From the NCBI RefSeq assembly GCF_000439085.1, contig NZ_AUUA01000002.1, forward strand, positions 372,001 to 436,000: DNA of 64,000 nucleotides. Direction: 5' to 3'. The notes under the pieces were generated by a model. It was not told where the DNA came from. It did no database searches and saw only the letters and a program-made list of their open reading frames with translations. Positions 36,184-45,300 of this stretch are shown piece by piece. This stretch comes from Leminorella grimontii ATCC 33999 = DSM 5078 (GTDB taxonomy: Bacteria; Pseudomonadota; Gammaproteobacteria; Enterobacterales; Enterobacteriaceae). Position 1 is the stretch's first letter. Each line of letters starts with the position of its first letter. Both the position numbers and the translations under genes were made by a program.

Positions 36184-37607
36184 TGCTGGCGTAAACGTCT
36201 GGCGGCCTCAAACGCCGCCAGCGTTTCCGTTCTGGCCCGGCCGTGTTCGACAATCGGCAGCGGATAGTCGAGCCTCTCCCCTTGTTTCTGCGCCCAAACG
36301 TAGGGTTGATGCACCGCGTCGCCCGGCACGCCCGCAAGCTCCGGGAGCCACCGCCGAATAAATTCCCCCCTTGGGTCAAAGCGCTTTCCCTGCAGCGTAG
36401 GGTTAAAAATGCGGAAATAGGGCGCCGCGTCGGTCCCCGTGGACGCTGCCCACTGCCAGCCGCCGTTATTCGCCGCCAGGTCGCCGTCCAGCAGCTGCTG
36501 CATAAAGTAGCGTTCGCCAATGCGCCAGTCTATCAGCAGGTCTTTGACTAAAAAGCTGGCGCAGATCATGCGCAGCCGGTTATGAATCCATCCGGTGCTA
36601 TTGAGCTGGCGCATGGCGGCATCAACGATGGGATAACCGGTAGCGCCGGTTTGCCAAGCCAACAGCGCTTGCTCGTTTGAACGCCACGGCACGCCGTCAG
36701 TCCAGCCGATGAAAGGGCGATGCTTGCACAGCAGGGGGAACGCCACGATAAGGTGGCGATAAAACTCTCGCCAAATCAGCTCATTTAGCCAGCAGAACGC
36801 CCCGGAATTTACGGACTCCAAAACGTCCGGGTACTCGATCCGAAGCCGGTTAAAGCACTGGCGCGGCGAAAGGACGCCGACGGCAAGGTACGGCGACAGG
36901 CCGCTGGTTCCATCGACGGCGGGAAGATCGCGCTTCGCCGCGTAATCGGCCACCCGTTCTCGGCAAAAGGCGGTTAAACGCCGTAAAGCCGCCGCCTCTC
37001 CGGCTGGATAAGCCGCATCCACGTCGGCACTCGGGTAGTCAAACGGCGCGGGCTTTTCGACGTCAATCGCCGCGCCTCGTGAACGTGGCGCGGGAAGCGA
37101 GCCAACGTCAGACGTCGCCAGCCGTCGAATAAACGCATTGCGAAACGGCGTATACACCTTGAACATCTCGCCACTGCCGGTCAGCACGCTGCCGGGAGGC
37201 AGCAAAAGCGCGTCGTCAAAAGCGTAACGGGCGACGTCTGCGCCCAACACATTCTCAAGCAGGTCGTCCCGCAGCCTCTCATTCACCTCGTATTGACGGT
37301 TATAGTACAGGCTCGTCACCCGCTGCCGCCGACAAAAATCGGCCAGCCAGGTAACGGACTCGGCAAAATCCCCCACCTGATGACAAATAAGCTCGATACC
37401 TAATGCGGCCAAGTCTCGCTGCACCTGCAGCAGGTTCTGATAGATGAAGGCCGCCTGGCGCGGCGCCATGTCGTGCTTTGCCCACTGTGCAGGGGACGCG
37501 ATAAATACGGCCAACACCTTGGCGTTCGAGTCGCTGCAGGCGGCATGCAGCGCCTTGTTATCGGTAATGCGCAAATCGTTGCGCAGCCAGACTAAGTGCG
37601 TGGCCAT
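36180..37607 (-). CDS. phr: Deoxyribodipyrimidine photolyase
   Basis: This is a 475-residue FAD-dependent, light-driven enzyme that splits cyclobutane pyrimidine dimers. The N-terminal antenna domain starts THLVWLRNDLRITDN, and the C-terminal FAD domain carries GTSGLSPYLAVGVLSPRQ, WLNELIWREFYRHL, GYPIVDAAMRQLNSTGWIHNRLR and the Trp-rich NNGGWQWAASTGTDAAPYFR, all typical of class I CPD photolyases. It follows a YbgA-like gene by 14 bp, the same pairing as ybgA-phr in E. coli. The 3' end overlaps the ggt stop by a few bases. Confidence 0.96.
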   Translation of the reverse strand: MATHLVWLRNDLRITDNKALHAACSDSNAKVLAVFIASPAQWAKHDMAPRQAAFIYQNLLQVQRDLAALGIELICHQVGDFAESVTWLADFCRRQRVTSLYYNRQYEVNERLRDDLLENVLGADVARYAFDDALLLPPGSVLTGSGEMFKVYTPFRNAFIRRLATSDVGSLPAPRSRGAAIDVEKPAPFDYPSADVDAAYPAGEAAALRRLTAFCRERVADYAAKRDLPAVDGTSGLSPYLAVGVLSPRQCFNRLRIEYPDVLESVNSGAFCWLNELIWREFYRHLIVAFPLLCKHRPFIGWTDGVPWRSNEQALLAWQTGATGYPIVDAAMRQLNSTGWIHNRLRMICASFLVKDLLIDWRIGERYFMQQLLDGDLAANNGGWQWAASTGTDAAPYFRIFNPTLQGKRFDPRGEFIRRWLPELAGVPGDAVHQPYVWAQKQGERLDYPLPIVEHGRARTETLAAFEAARRLRQH

Positions 37608-37621
37608 GATATTTCCTTCAG

Positions 37622-38401
37622 TTAGCCGCCGTAGCGTAAAAACATCTCTTGCGAATAAGAGACAAAATAGCGCTGTTGGGACAAATAGGCATCCGGATAT
37701 TCATTCAGGTAACGCTTCAAGTGAGCGATCGGCTCCGCCAAAGGCAGCTCGCCCTGACGATAGCGCGCTATCTCATCGGCGAGTTCCTGACGCTGGGGCG
37801 AACTGAGATAGCGGCGAAAATAGCCCTGAACGTGCATCAGCACGTTGGTATGATTGGCTCGCGTCGCCCTTTGGCTTAGCAGGGACATCAGGCGACGGCG
37901 ATATTCCACGGCAAACGCCGTCAGGTCGCGCCACGCGTCGATTCCTGCGACAAAGGGGCCAAGCTCGCGATACGCCGGCTGCGAATGCGCCAGCAGCACT
38001 AGCTTATAGCGGCTGTGAAAGGCGATAAGCCCGCCGCGGGTCAGGCCCCTTCGCCACAGTTCGTTAAGCTCATACAGCGCAAAAACCCGCTCAACGAAGT
38101 TCTCCCGCAGCGCATCGTCGTGCAGCAGATGAGCATTTTCTTCAACGGGCAGCCACGGCATTTGGCAACGCAGCATGGCAGTAAGCGAGTCGCGCGCGCA
38201 GGAGGCATCGGCAAACAGGATACAGCCACATAGGCGCTTTGGCTCAGACAAAGGCAACGGACTATCGGCATGAAGGCGCTCAACGCTCACATAGGGCGTT
38301 AGCTGCGCAAAAACGCGCATACGCCACGCGTCGTCTTCCTCAAAACGCGCTTCGTCATCCTTTGAGCAATAGCCGACGCCAACCAGAATTTTATTGCCCA
38401 C
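37622..38401 (-). CDS. ybgA: YbgA-like DUF1722 protein with extended N-terminus
   Basis: This is a 259-residue protein. Residues from about 105 to the end match E. coli YbgA (DUF1722): YELNELWRRGLTRGGLIAFHSRYK, LLAHSQPAYRELGPFVA, NHTNVLMHVQGYFRRYLS and YLNEYPDAYLSQQRYF. The first 95-100 residues have no counterpart in E. coli YbgA. Their order (KILVGVGYC at the start, a later LCGCILFADAS) weakly recalls the DUF523 domain fused to DUF1722 elsewhere, but the usual Cys and Gly motifs are degraded. It is transcribed just upstream of phr. The function is unknown. Confidence 0.75.
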   Translation of the reverse strand: MGNKILVGVGYCSKDDEARFEEDDAWRMRVFAQLTPYVSVERLHADSPLPLSEPKRLCGCILFADASCARDSLTAMLRCQMPWLPVEENAHLLHDDALRENFVERVFALYELNELWRRGLTRGGLIAFHSRYKLVLLAHSQPAYRELGPFVAGIDAWRDLTAFAVEYRRRLMSLLSQRATRANHTNVLMHVQGYFRRYLSSPQRQELADEIARYRQGELPLAEPIAHLKRYLNEYPDAYLSQQRYFVSYSQEMFLRYGG

Positions 38402-38728
38402 GTTTATCCCCTACACCAAACGAATACTGTTAAGAGTGTAGAAGATATAGGCCGCATCGCTGGCAGTTACATTTTTTAAAGCGATTTTTCACTTAACAAA
38501 CGGGGATAAGAGGCTTTTTCAGGCAGGCGTCACAAAGGGGGAAAACGCTCCCCCTTTGCTTAATGGATATTGAAACCCTTTATACTCATCATTTTCTAAG
38601 CAACGGATCCAACGACCGCGCTACACTCCCATCTACGAGCCTTATTTATCAGGGATTGCATTATCCACGGTTCGATGCGCCAATGGCGAAATGTTCCATT
38701 ACTTGAATAAACGAGAGTATACGATCAA
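38402..38728. other. Gap containing a hairpin, between ybgA and the leader-peptide gene
   Basis: This gene-free stretch must hold the ybgA-phr promoter. At about 38533-38558 there is a 9-bp stem CAAAGGGGG / CCCCCTTTG with an eight-base loop; no T run follows on either strand, but it may still terminate the peptide gene transcript. Nothing else stands out. Confidence 0.5.
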
Positions 38729-38953
38729 TTAGCCGAACAGCTTGCTAAAAAACTGAGACAGCGTGGTGTTGTCCAACAGTGTTTTCATTTCTTCTGATTC
38801 GAAGACTTTAGTTACTTCCTGAGAAACCGCATCAGCGGTATTCTTGAACCACTCACCAGCGTCCTGAAGCGCTTTTTGCGCCCACTCATCGACAGTAACA
38901 TTGATACAACCACCGTTTACAGCTTCCATTTCTTTCACATCTAATTGACGCAT
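38729..38953 (-). CDS. Double-glycine leader peptide, microcin-like precursor
   Basis: This is a 74-residue peptide. The first 15 residues, MRQLDVKEMEAVNGG, fit the double-glycine leader of class II microcins and related bacteriocins (pattern Leu-x-x-x-Glu-hydrophobic-x-x-Val-x-Gly-Gly), which is removed during export by a peptidase-containing ABC transporter. The mature part would be 59 residues, CINVTVDEWAQKALQDAG...FFSKLFG, mostly acidic and amphipathic with a single Cys at its first position. AAGGA precedes the ATG. No immunity protein, ABC exporter or accessory gene is next to it, and the flanking DNA is very AT-rich. Confidence 0.65.
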   Translation of the reverse strand: MRQLDVKEMEAVNGGCINVTVDEWAQKALQDAGEWFKNTADAVSQEVTKVFESEEMKTLLDNTTLSQFFSKLFG

Positions 38954-39480
38954 AATAGTACATCCTTTTTAAAAGTTGAAAATAAACAATTGCCCTTAGG
39001 CGAGAGGTATTTAATAAAACGAATATCCCCAATGCAATAAAAAATGAAAATTAAGTAAAGTTAAGAAAAAACCCTATTAAATATAATGCATCTCTTATCG
39101 TTCAAGAATAACACATCACAAATAATAACAATGAAAAATCCAGCCGTTATAGGAAATAACTCGCATTAAACAATGAAGCAAAACGCACTGATAAAAAAGG
39201 GAAAATAGTCATTTAAATATTAACAACCATATTTAAGAAAATTATAAATAAAGAATGAGAAATAATGAAAATAACCCAATGTGTTAACATCGATCGACAT
39301 ATAACCGAAAAATAAAAACCATCTCAATATAAACGCCAATCTCATATTATAAAATGAAAACAAAAGAGTTGTTAAATAAAAAGAGATTAAAGTACAAAAC
39401 GCCGACAGAATTAAATAACGGCGTATTACGTCACCAAGAAGGTAAAAGGCGCAGCCAAACGGGGCAACCGCGCTTCTATG
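38954..39480. other. Very AT-rich region upstream of the leader-peptide gene
   Basis: These 527 bp are strikingly A+T-rich compared with the rest of the window, with many poly-A runs and stops in all frames. It presumably carries the promoter of the leftward peptide gene and may bind H-NS. I see no credible immunity gene, repeat or RNA gene. A 79-codon rightward frame here runs into the next gene antisense and is not convincing. Confidence 0.5.
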
Positions 39481-40626
39481 CTAAAACTGGCTATAAACAG
39501 CGCGACAAACGTCCCCCGGAAACTGCCCAAACAGCCCTTCCGGCGCGGTGTTGGTCAATATCACCACGCTCAAATCACGCTCAAAGTCGATAAACCAGGA
39601 ATGGCCGTAAACGCCTCCCCAGCTTATCGTTCCGGCAGACTGAGGGGAGTTTACCGCTGCGGGGTCTTTCAGCACCTGCCAGCTGGAGGCGAAGCCATAG
39701 CCGGGGCCAAACTCCCCTTTCTGGCAGCGATCCCGCGCCAGCTTGTCGAACGTCTGAGCCCCAAACAGCGGCGCGCCCTTCATGCGAAAAACCTGCAGCA
39801 GCCGCTCTACGTCGTCCGCGCTGCCGACCATCCCCGTACCGCCGGACTGAAACTCATCCAACTTAAAAACTCGCTGCGGCGAAAAGTGAATGCCTCCTGC
39901 CGCCCCAACGTCAGCGTTTGCCATTGTTTCATCGTCCGCCATCGGCCTGGGCGCTGACTCGGTATTAACGTAGGGAACAGCGAGCCGGGCAGGGTCAGTC
40001 ACGCTAAAAGCGGCGTCGCGCAGGTCAAGAGGTCGACAGACCAGCGACTCAATCGCTTCGCTCAGGCTGCTGTCACAGACGGCGGCAACGACCGCACCGA
40101 GCACGTCGGTTGCGACCGAATAAGCAACCGACGTTCCCGGCGGATACAGCAGCGGTGCGGACGCAATGCGATGCAGATTTTCAGCAAGCGTCAGGCCGGA
40201 GATATTCATTCCGTCCGACACGCCGAGCCGATGGTAGGGGCCTTCGGGCTCTTCGGCAAAGACATAGTTCAAACCGGCAGAATGAGAAAGCAGGTGCTCT
40301 ATCGTGATTGTCGGCCTGACGCCGTTGGGCAGCGTCGGCCTGAACGCCGGCAGCCAGCGCGTAACGTCATCTTCCAGCGACAGCTTGCCCCTTTCGAGCA
40401 AAACGCCGGTCGCCGCCGTCACAAACGGCTTGGTCACGGAAGAGAGGCGAAAAAGCGTATCCAACGCCATCGGCTTTGCGTTTTCCCGATCGGCAACCCC
40501 TGCCGCCCGCTGATATATCGGCTTACCGTCCTGAGCAACACAAACGACGGCGCCGACAATCGCCTGCCTTTCTCCCGACTCAGGGGAAACGGCGCGGTTG
40601 ATAACGCTATCTAAAGCTGACTGCAT
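39481..40626 (-). CDS. Serine hydrolase, beta-lactamase (class C-like) fold
   Basis: This is a 381-residue protein of the Beta-lactamase/EstB family. The nucleophile motif is SSVTK (S-x-x-K) near residue 63, and YSVAT near 168 is in the place of the second motif Tyr-x-Asn. HSWF near the C-terminus takes the position of the KTG-type motif. There is no clear signal peptide, so it is probably a cytoplasmic esterase or peptidase rather than an antibiotic-hydrolysing enzyme. It lies 60 bp after lemA on the same strand and might belong to the same transcript. Confidence 0.8.
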   Translation of the reverse strand: MQSALDSVINRAVSPESGERQAIVGAVVCVAQDGKPIYQRAAGVADRENAKPMALDTLFRLSSVTKPFVTAATGVLLERGKLSLEDDVTRWLPAFRPTLPNGVRPTITIEHLLSHSAGLNYVFAEEPEGPYHRLGVSDGMNISGLTLAENLHRIASAPLLYPPGTSVAYSVATDVLGAVVAAVCDSSLSEAIESLVCRPLDLRDAAFSVTDPARLAVPYVNTESAPRPMADDETMANADVGAAGGIHFSPQRVFKLDEFQSGGTGMVGSADDVERLLQVFRMKGAPLFGAQTFDKLARDRCQKGEFGPGYGFASSWQVLKDPAAVNSPQSAGTISWGGVYGHSWFIDFERDLSVVILTNTAPEGLFGQFPGDVCRAVYSQF

Positions 40627-40686
40627 AATAATCTTCCTCTCTTCATTTCAGCACTGACAACCTGCACACGCCACGCCGCGAGGCCA

Positions 40687-41259
40687 TCAGTGGACGTCCG
40701 GCCGGTACTCAAAGCCGCTTTCGGCCTCTGAATCGCTGAAGGTCGAAAGCTTTCTCTTCTTGTTGAACATCCCGTTAACCAGCGAGTTGGGGAACATTTC
40801 GATACCGTTGTTGAAGTCTTCAACGTTGCGGTTAAAGATGCGAATGGCCGCGCCGATGTTCTCCTGCTGTTCGGAGATTTCCGCCATCAGGCCGCGGTAC
40901 AGATCGCTCGCCTTCAGATCCGGGTAGTTTTCCGCGACCGCGTACAGGCCATTAAGCAGCGCCGTGGTCTTGCTGCGGGTTTCGGACAGCGCGTTTAAGT
41001 TCATCGCGCCCGTATCGAGCTGTTTGAGGGACGCGCGCAGCTCGGTAACCTGCTTCATGATGGTCGCTTCGTAGTCCTTATATTCGGCGGCAATTTTTTC
41101 CAGCGCCGGGATCGTGTTGTTTTTCTGCCGCTCCTGCACCACGACGTCGGCCCACGCGCGCGCCACCGCGTTCATGCGCCCCACGATGCCGTTATAAATC
41201 ACGACGACGGCAATAATCACCAGCGCCACAACGCCAATGGGAATCAAGATTTCCATCAT
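40687..41259 (-). CDS. LemA-family protein
   Basis: This is a 190-residue protein with one N-terminal membrane helix (about 3-25, IPIGVVALVIIAVVVIYNGIV) and a long helical-bundle domain exposed on one side of the membrane. GRMNAVARAWADVVVQERQKNNTIPAL and the later AVAENYPDLKASDLYRGLMAEISEQQENI are standard LemA motifs. The family is widespread and its function poorly known. The ATG overlaps the stop of the preceding gene by ATGA, so the two are translationally coupled and probably act together, downstream of the kinase-helicase gene. Confidence 0.9.
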   Translation of the reverse strand: MMEILIPIGVVALVIIAVVVIYNGIVGRMNAVARAWADVVVQERQKNNTIPALEKIAAEYKDYEATIMKQVTELRASLKQLDTGAMNLNALSETRSKTTALLNGLYAVAENYPDLKASDLYRGLMAEISEQQENIGAAIRIFNRNVEDFNNGIEMFPNSLVNGMFNKKRKLSTFSDSEAESGFEYRPDVH

Positions 41260-42323
41260 TCTCCATCCTTTCTAAAGTTACTGTCGGAATACACCATGAG
41301 GATATGAATAAAGTCCAGCGCTCTTTGCAGTTCGGGCAGCGCGTTGTGCCCTCTCACCTCTTCAATAAAGGCGTCGGGCGAGGCGAAGTCGTGCTGCTGC
41401 TGCCCCGAAATCACGCTGCGGTTGTCAAACGACATGCACAGCTGCGCCTGTGCATTAAACTCCAGATTAAGCGCGCTGAAGCCGTTGGCGGCCTCCTCGC
41501 AGGCCAATACTACCGTCGGTTTGAGAAAGCGGGCCGCCGTCATTTCCGTATCGGCTATCACCTTGAACAGCTTATTAAACCGGTTGGAAGAAGGCTTATA
41601 GTCGCTTCCCTTAAGCCCGCTGACGGATTTACCGATAATCGCCAAATGGCTTACGTAACGAAACGGCAGCATGATGCCATAGCGATCGTAATGATCGTAT
41701 ACCGTGCGCGTTCTTACTCTCCCTTTACTGTCGGTGGAGACTTCCGTTCGCTTATCCACATAGTGGAAATGGTAAAAGTGATAGCTAATAGCGTGCGTTG
41801 CCCCCTGATACCGACCTTCGTATCCGGCGGACAGCTCCCTTGAATAGTTGCCGCGGTTGAACTCATAAAAATTCGAGAACAGCTGCTTTTCCAGCTGAGG
41901 CAGTTCGTCCCCCAGCTCGCGCATGTCGTTATCAAACAGCAAATCGCGCTGATAGAGCCGCTCGGCAAGGGCGCGTATGCGAGAACTTTTGCGCCACATG
42001 TAGATAAAAAGCCCCACAGCGCAAAGCCCAAAGATCACCATCAGGATAACTACCGGTGCGCTCAGGTGGCGATAGACATAATACTGATAGCCGCCAACCA
42101 GCGCTGCGGCCAGCAGAGCCAGGCATGCCACCAGCTTTGGCCGGGTATGGTTAAACGCCAGCGGTCCGTCAAAGGCTCTGACCCGTTCAATGGCTGCCAC
42201 CAGGCCGTCCTGAGATTCGGCGGCTTCGACGGCCTGCGACACCTGCGCCAACAGCTCCGCCAACCGCCGGTTGTGGTTGGTCTCAAGCGGCCCTACGGGC
42301 CGCGCTTCATCCGACTTCGCCAT
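41256..42323 (-). CDS. DUF3137-like membrane protein
   Basis: This is a 355-residue protein. A polar N-terminus of about 60 residues precedes two adjacent membrane helices (about 63-82 and 88-109, KLVACLALLAAALVGGYQYY and VVILMVIFGLCAVGLFIYMW), followed by a large soluble domain with GRYQGATHAISYHFYHFHYV and a His/Tyr-rich core. This resembles DUF3137 proteins, often paired with LemA; the assignment is tentative. It overlaps the upstream kinase-helicase gene by 17 bases and the downstream lemA by four. No catalytic motif was recognised. Confidence 0.6.
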   Translation of the reverse strand: MAKSDEARPVGPLETNHNRRLAELLAQVSQAVEAAESQDGLVAAIERVRAFDGPLAFNHTRPKLVACLALLAAALVGGYQYYVYRHLSAPVVILMVIFGLCAVGLFIYMWRKSSRIRALAERLYQRDLLFDNDMRELGDELPQLEKQLFSNFYEFNRGNYSRELSAGYEGRYQGATHAISYHFYHFHYVDKRTEVSTDSKGRVRTRTVYDHYDRYGIMLPFRYVSHLAIIGKSVSGLKGSDYKPSSNRFNKLFKVIADTEMTAARFLKPTVVLACEEAANGFSALNLEFNAQAQLCMSFDNRSVISGQQQHDFASPDAFIEEVRGHNALPELQRALDFIHILMVYSDSNFRKDGE

Positions 42324-45300
42324 TACTCTTCTCCATGTCCCTTATCGTACCTTCCCGTTCCGGCGGCATTCGCAGCGACGTTAGCGCCTGCTCAATGGCT
42401 TGCGATAGCCGCCGACGCTCCTCATGTGCATCGTGATACCAACCCCATAAAGAGATCCGGTAGCGATGAGGGACCGTGCGGGCAACTACCGACGGGCGCC
42501 ACAGCTCCCTTGCTCTGGCCCGCTCCAGCAGCGGATGATGCGGCATATCGCACTCGATGCCGATAGCATAACGCCCGCTGTCGGCATCTTCTACCAGCGC
42601 GTCGAAATAAAACGCGCCTTCGCGCCGAGCGTCGGCCACCGTCCACCCACAGTCGCGAATAAAGGCCCTCACCGACTGCACGAGTCCGTCCTGCATCTCG
42701 CGATCCGCGCTCGCGCCGCCGCTTTGCGACATGCGCCGTAAAAACGCGCCGCCTCGCTCAAACTCCCCGGCGGACAGGATTCTTACGTATTCCAGATAGC
42801 CCTGCAGAAAGTCCCTTGGAATATCGGGCCTGCGGCGAGTGGTCAACAGATCGGAAATCTCATCGATCGGCATAGAGGAGAGGACAGTCACCTGCTTTTT
42901 CGCCCGGGTCACCGCAACGTTAAGCCGACGCTCTCCGCCCTGCTGACCCAACACGCCGAAGTTGCGTCGGAAAGCGCCCTGCGCGTTGCGGCCGAAGGTA
43001 GTGGAAAAGACAATCATGTCCCGCTCGTCGCCCTGAACGTTCTCCACGTTTTTGACGAAAAACGACATATCCTCCCCATCCTCAAGGCGCGCCAGCTCTT
43101 CGCGATAGGCCTGCCGAAAGGCATCGTCCCGCGATGCTCGTTCTTCCAGCTCGTTTTGAATAAGCTGGGCCTGCTTCTGGTTAAAGGTCACGACGCCGAC
43201 GGAGGGGCGCTCGGCAAATGGTCGGGCCCAGACGTCAGCCAGCGTTTCCACTGCGGCCTTCGCTTCATCAAGATTGCTTTGATTCTGATACAGCCCGCCG
43301 ACGTCGATAAGCCTCACGGGCTTAACCGCATCGATAACCCGACCGGAATGCTGGACCGGAATATTCAATCGGTTGTGATAAAACGCATGGTTAGAAAAGT
43401 TAATCAGCTCTCGGTAGGCCGAACGGTAGTGGATCTCCAGCGTCTGCACCGGCAGTACGGTCCGCGCCAGGTGCAGCAGATCCGGGCAGTCGCCTATCTT
43501 GCGGTAGTCCCATACCTCGCCGGCCAGTTCCTGCTGCGCTTCTTCCGCCTCTGCGCCATCGTCGTCTTCCGGCAACCGGCCTGAGAAAAAGGCGGACGGC
43601 GGCATCTGTTTCTCATCGCCGCTGACGACCATCTTCTTACTGCGGTATAGGGTCGGCAGGGCGTATTCCACCGGCATCTGCGATGCCTCGTCGTAAATCA
43701 CCGTATCGAACATGCCCGGCGTCAGCGGCAGCACCTGGCTGGCGACGTCGGGGGTCATCAGCCACACCGGGCGCAGCGTCATTAACCCCAGCTCGACGCC
43801 TTCTTCGATAAATTCCCGCAGTCGGCGCATACGCTTGCCGCTCAGGCGCGTAATCTCCTCCCATTCGCGAGACGGGCGAATCGGCACTTCCGTAACGTTT
43901 TCGGTGAGCTCGGTCATATTGCGCTCTCGCATCATGGCGCTGGCTTTGGCCATATGCGCAATCGCTTTTTCCCTATGGGAAACCGGCTGCTGTAAAATCG
44001 GGAAGCGCCATTCGATAAGCTGCTTCCAAACTCGCCGAGCCTCTCTGTCGAGGGTATTTTCCACAGTTTGCATAAGCTCGGCTTCATCAAGCGCCTTAAG
44101 CGCTGGCGCCTGATGACGTAAGATGTGCAGCACCGCCAGCGCCGGCTCGTTCATCTGCGCGGAGACGGGCCGGAACCGCTGGTAAGCGTCCAGCGTCGGC
44201 AGCGCGCTCGTAAGCAAATCAAGGGTCTCCCGCAGGGAGCGATTGTCTTTAATCGCACAAGTGAAGTCGCTCAGCGCGTCGGCGGTTAGCCAGTTTTGCA
44301 GCGTATCCAACGCCTTCAGGCTCTGCGCCCTCGCCTGGCTGCGGTTTACGGCGGCGCGTATCTCGTCGCACTGTTCGATAAACCCGTCCCGCTGCCGCGC
44401 AACGATAGCGGATACCAGCCGCGCGGCGTCCGGCGATTCGGCCAACTGTCGATACCGCTGTTCAACCAGCTCAAGCCGACAGTAGAGATCCGCCAGCACC
44501 CGACTCAGCCCAAGCCCGTCTAGCGGGCCGACGGGCTCTACGCCCAGCGGCTCCCCAAGGCGGGTAAGCTCTGCCCTGACCCTGCGCCACTGCTGCTCCT
44601 GGCGCACCGACGCCAGCACCCGTTCGCACATGCCGAGGCTGAACGGCAGCCCCATTTCAACCATAAACGCCTTCAGGCGGCGAAGGTTGAAGTAATAAAA
44701 CGGATTAAAATAGCGCAGCGTAGAATGCCCCTGCGCCTGCTGCGCCGCCGCCTTCGCCAGCTGAATCAGCGCGCTGTCTTCGCAGCGGGAAAGGGGTTCG
44801 AACAGCAGCGGATCGCTGCCATCGACGTCAATTGCCTGAAGTCGGCCAATCAGCACGCCGAGCTGCGTCAAGATAGGTTCGCCCGGCCCCGCCGCGCCAA
44901 TGGGCACGTAAAACAGCGGCAGCCAGCGCGCCATCGTGTCCCACTGCTCTGGGGAAAGGGTTAAAAAACCGTGGGCCGTCGATTCAAGCCAGCTTTGGCG
45001 GCCGGCAACGTCGTCCGAGTCAAAGTCTCGGTGAGGATCGGACAGGGCCACGTCTCGCTCGCGCTCCTGGCTGCGGAAGCCGTCAAACGCATCGCTAAAC
45101 GCGGCAATGGCCGATGCCGATGAAATAAAGGGGCTAAGCCTCGCCAGCGGGCTATCTTCATAGTCTGCGGCCAGCCACAGCGCTATTTCCGGCAGGATCT
45201 CCAGCTTATGGTTCGTAAGCTCACTCAGGCCCCACGACTTCATCACCTCGTGCAGCTCGGGCGCTTCCAGGCGCATCGCTACGCCCTCCAGCCGGATGAG

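Noticed and set aside
39354-39593. 79-codon rightward open frame at the edge of the AT-rich pocket, considered as an immunity gene for the leader peptide
   Set aside because: It runs antisense into the serine hydrolase gene, its composition changes abruptly, and it lacks membrane helices or known immunity features.
39481-40626. Antibiotic-resistance beta-lactamase
   Set aside because: Only the fold motifs fit. There is no signal peptide and no full Tyr-x-Asn or KTG motif, so an esterase/peptidase-like role is more likely.
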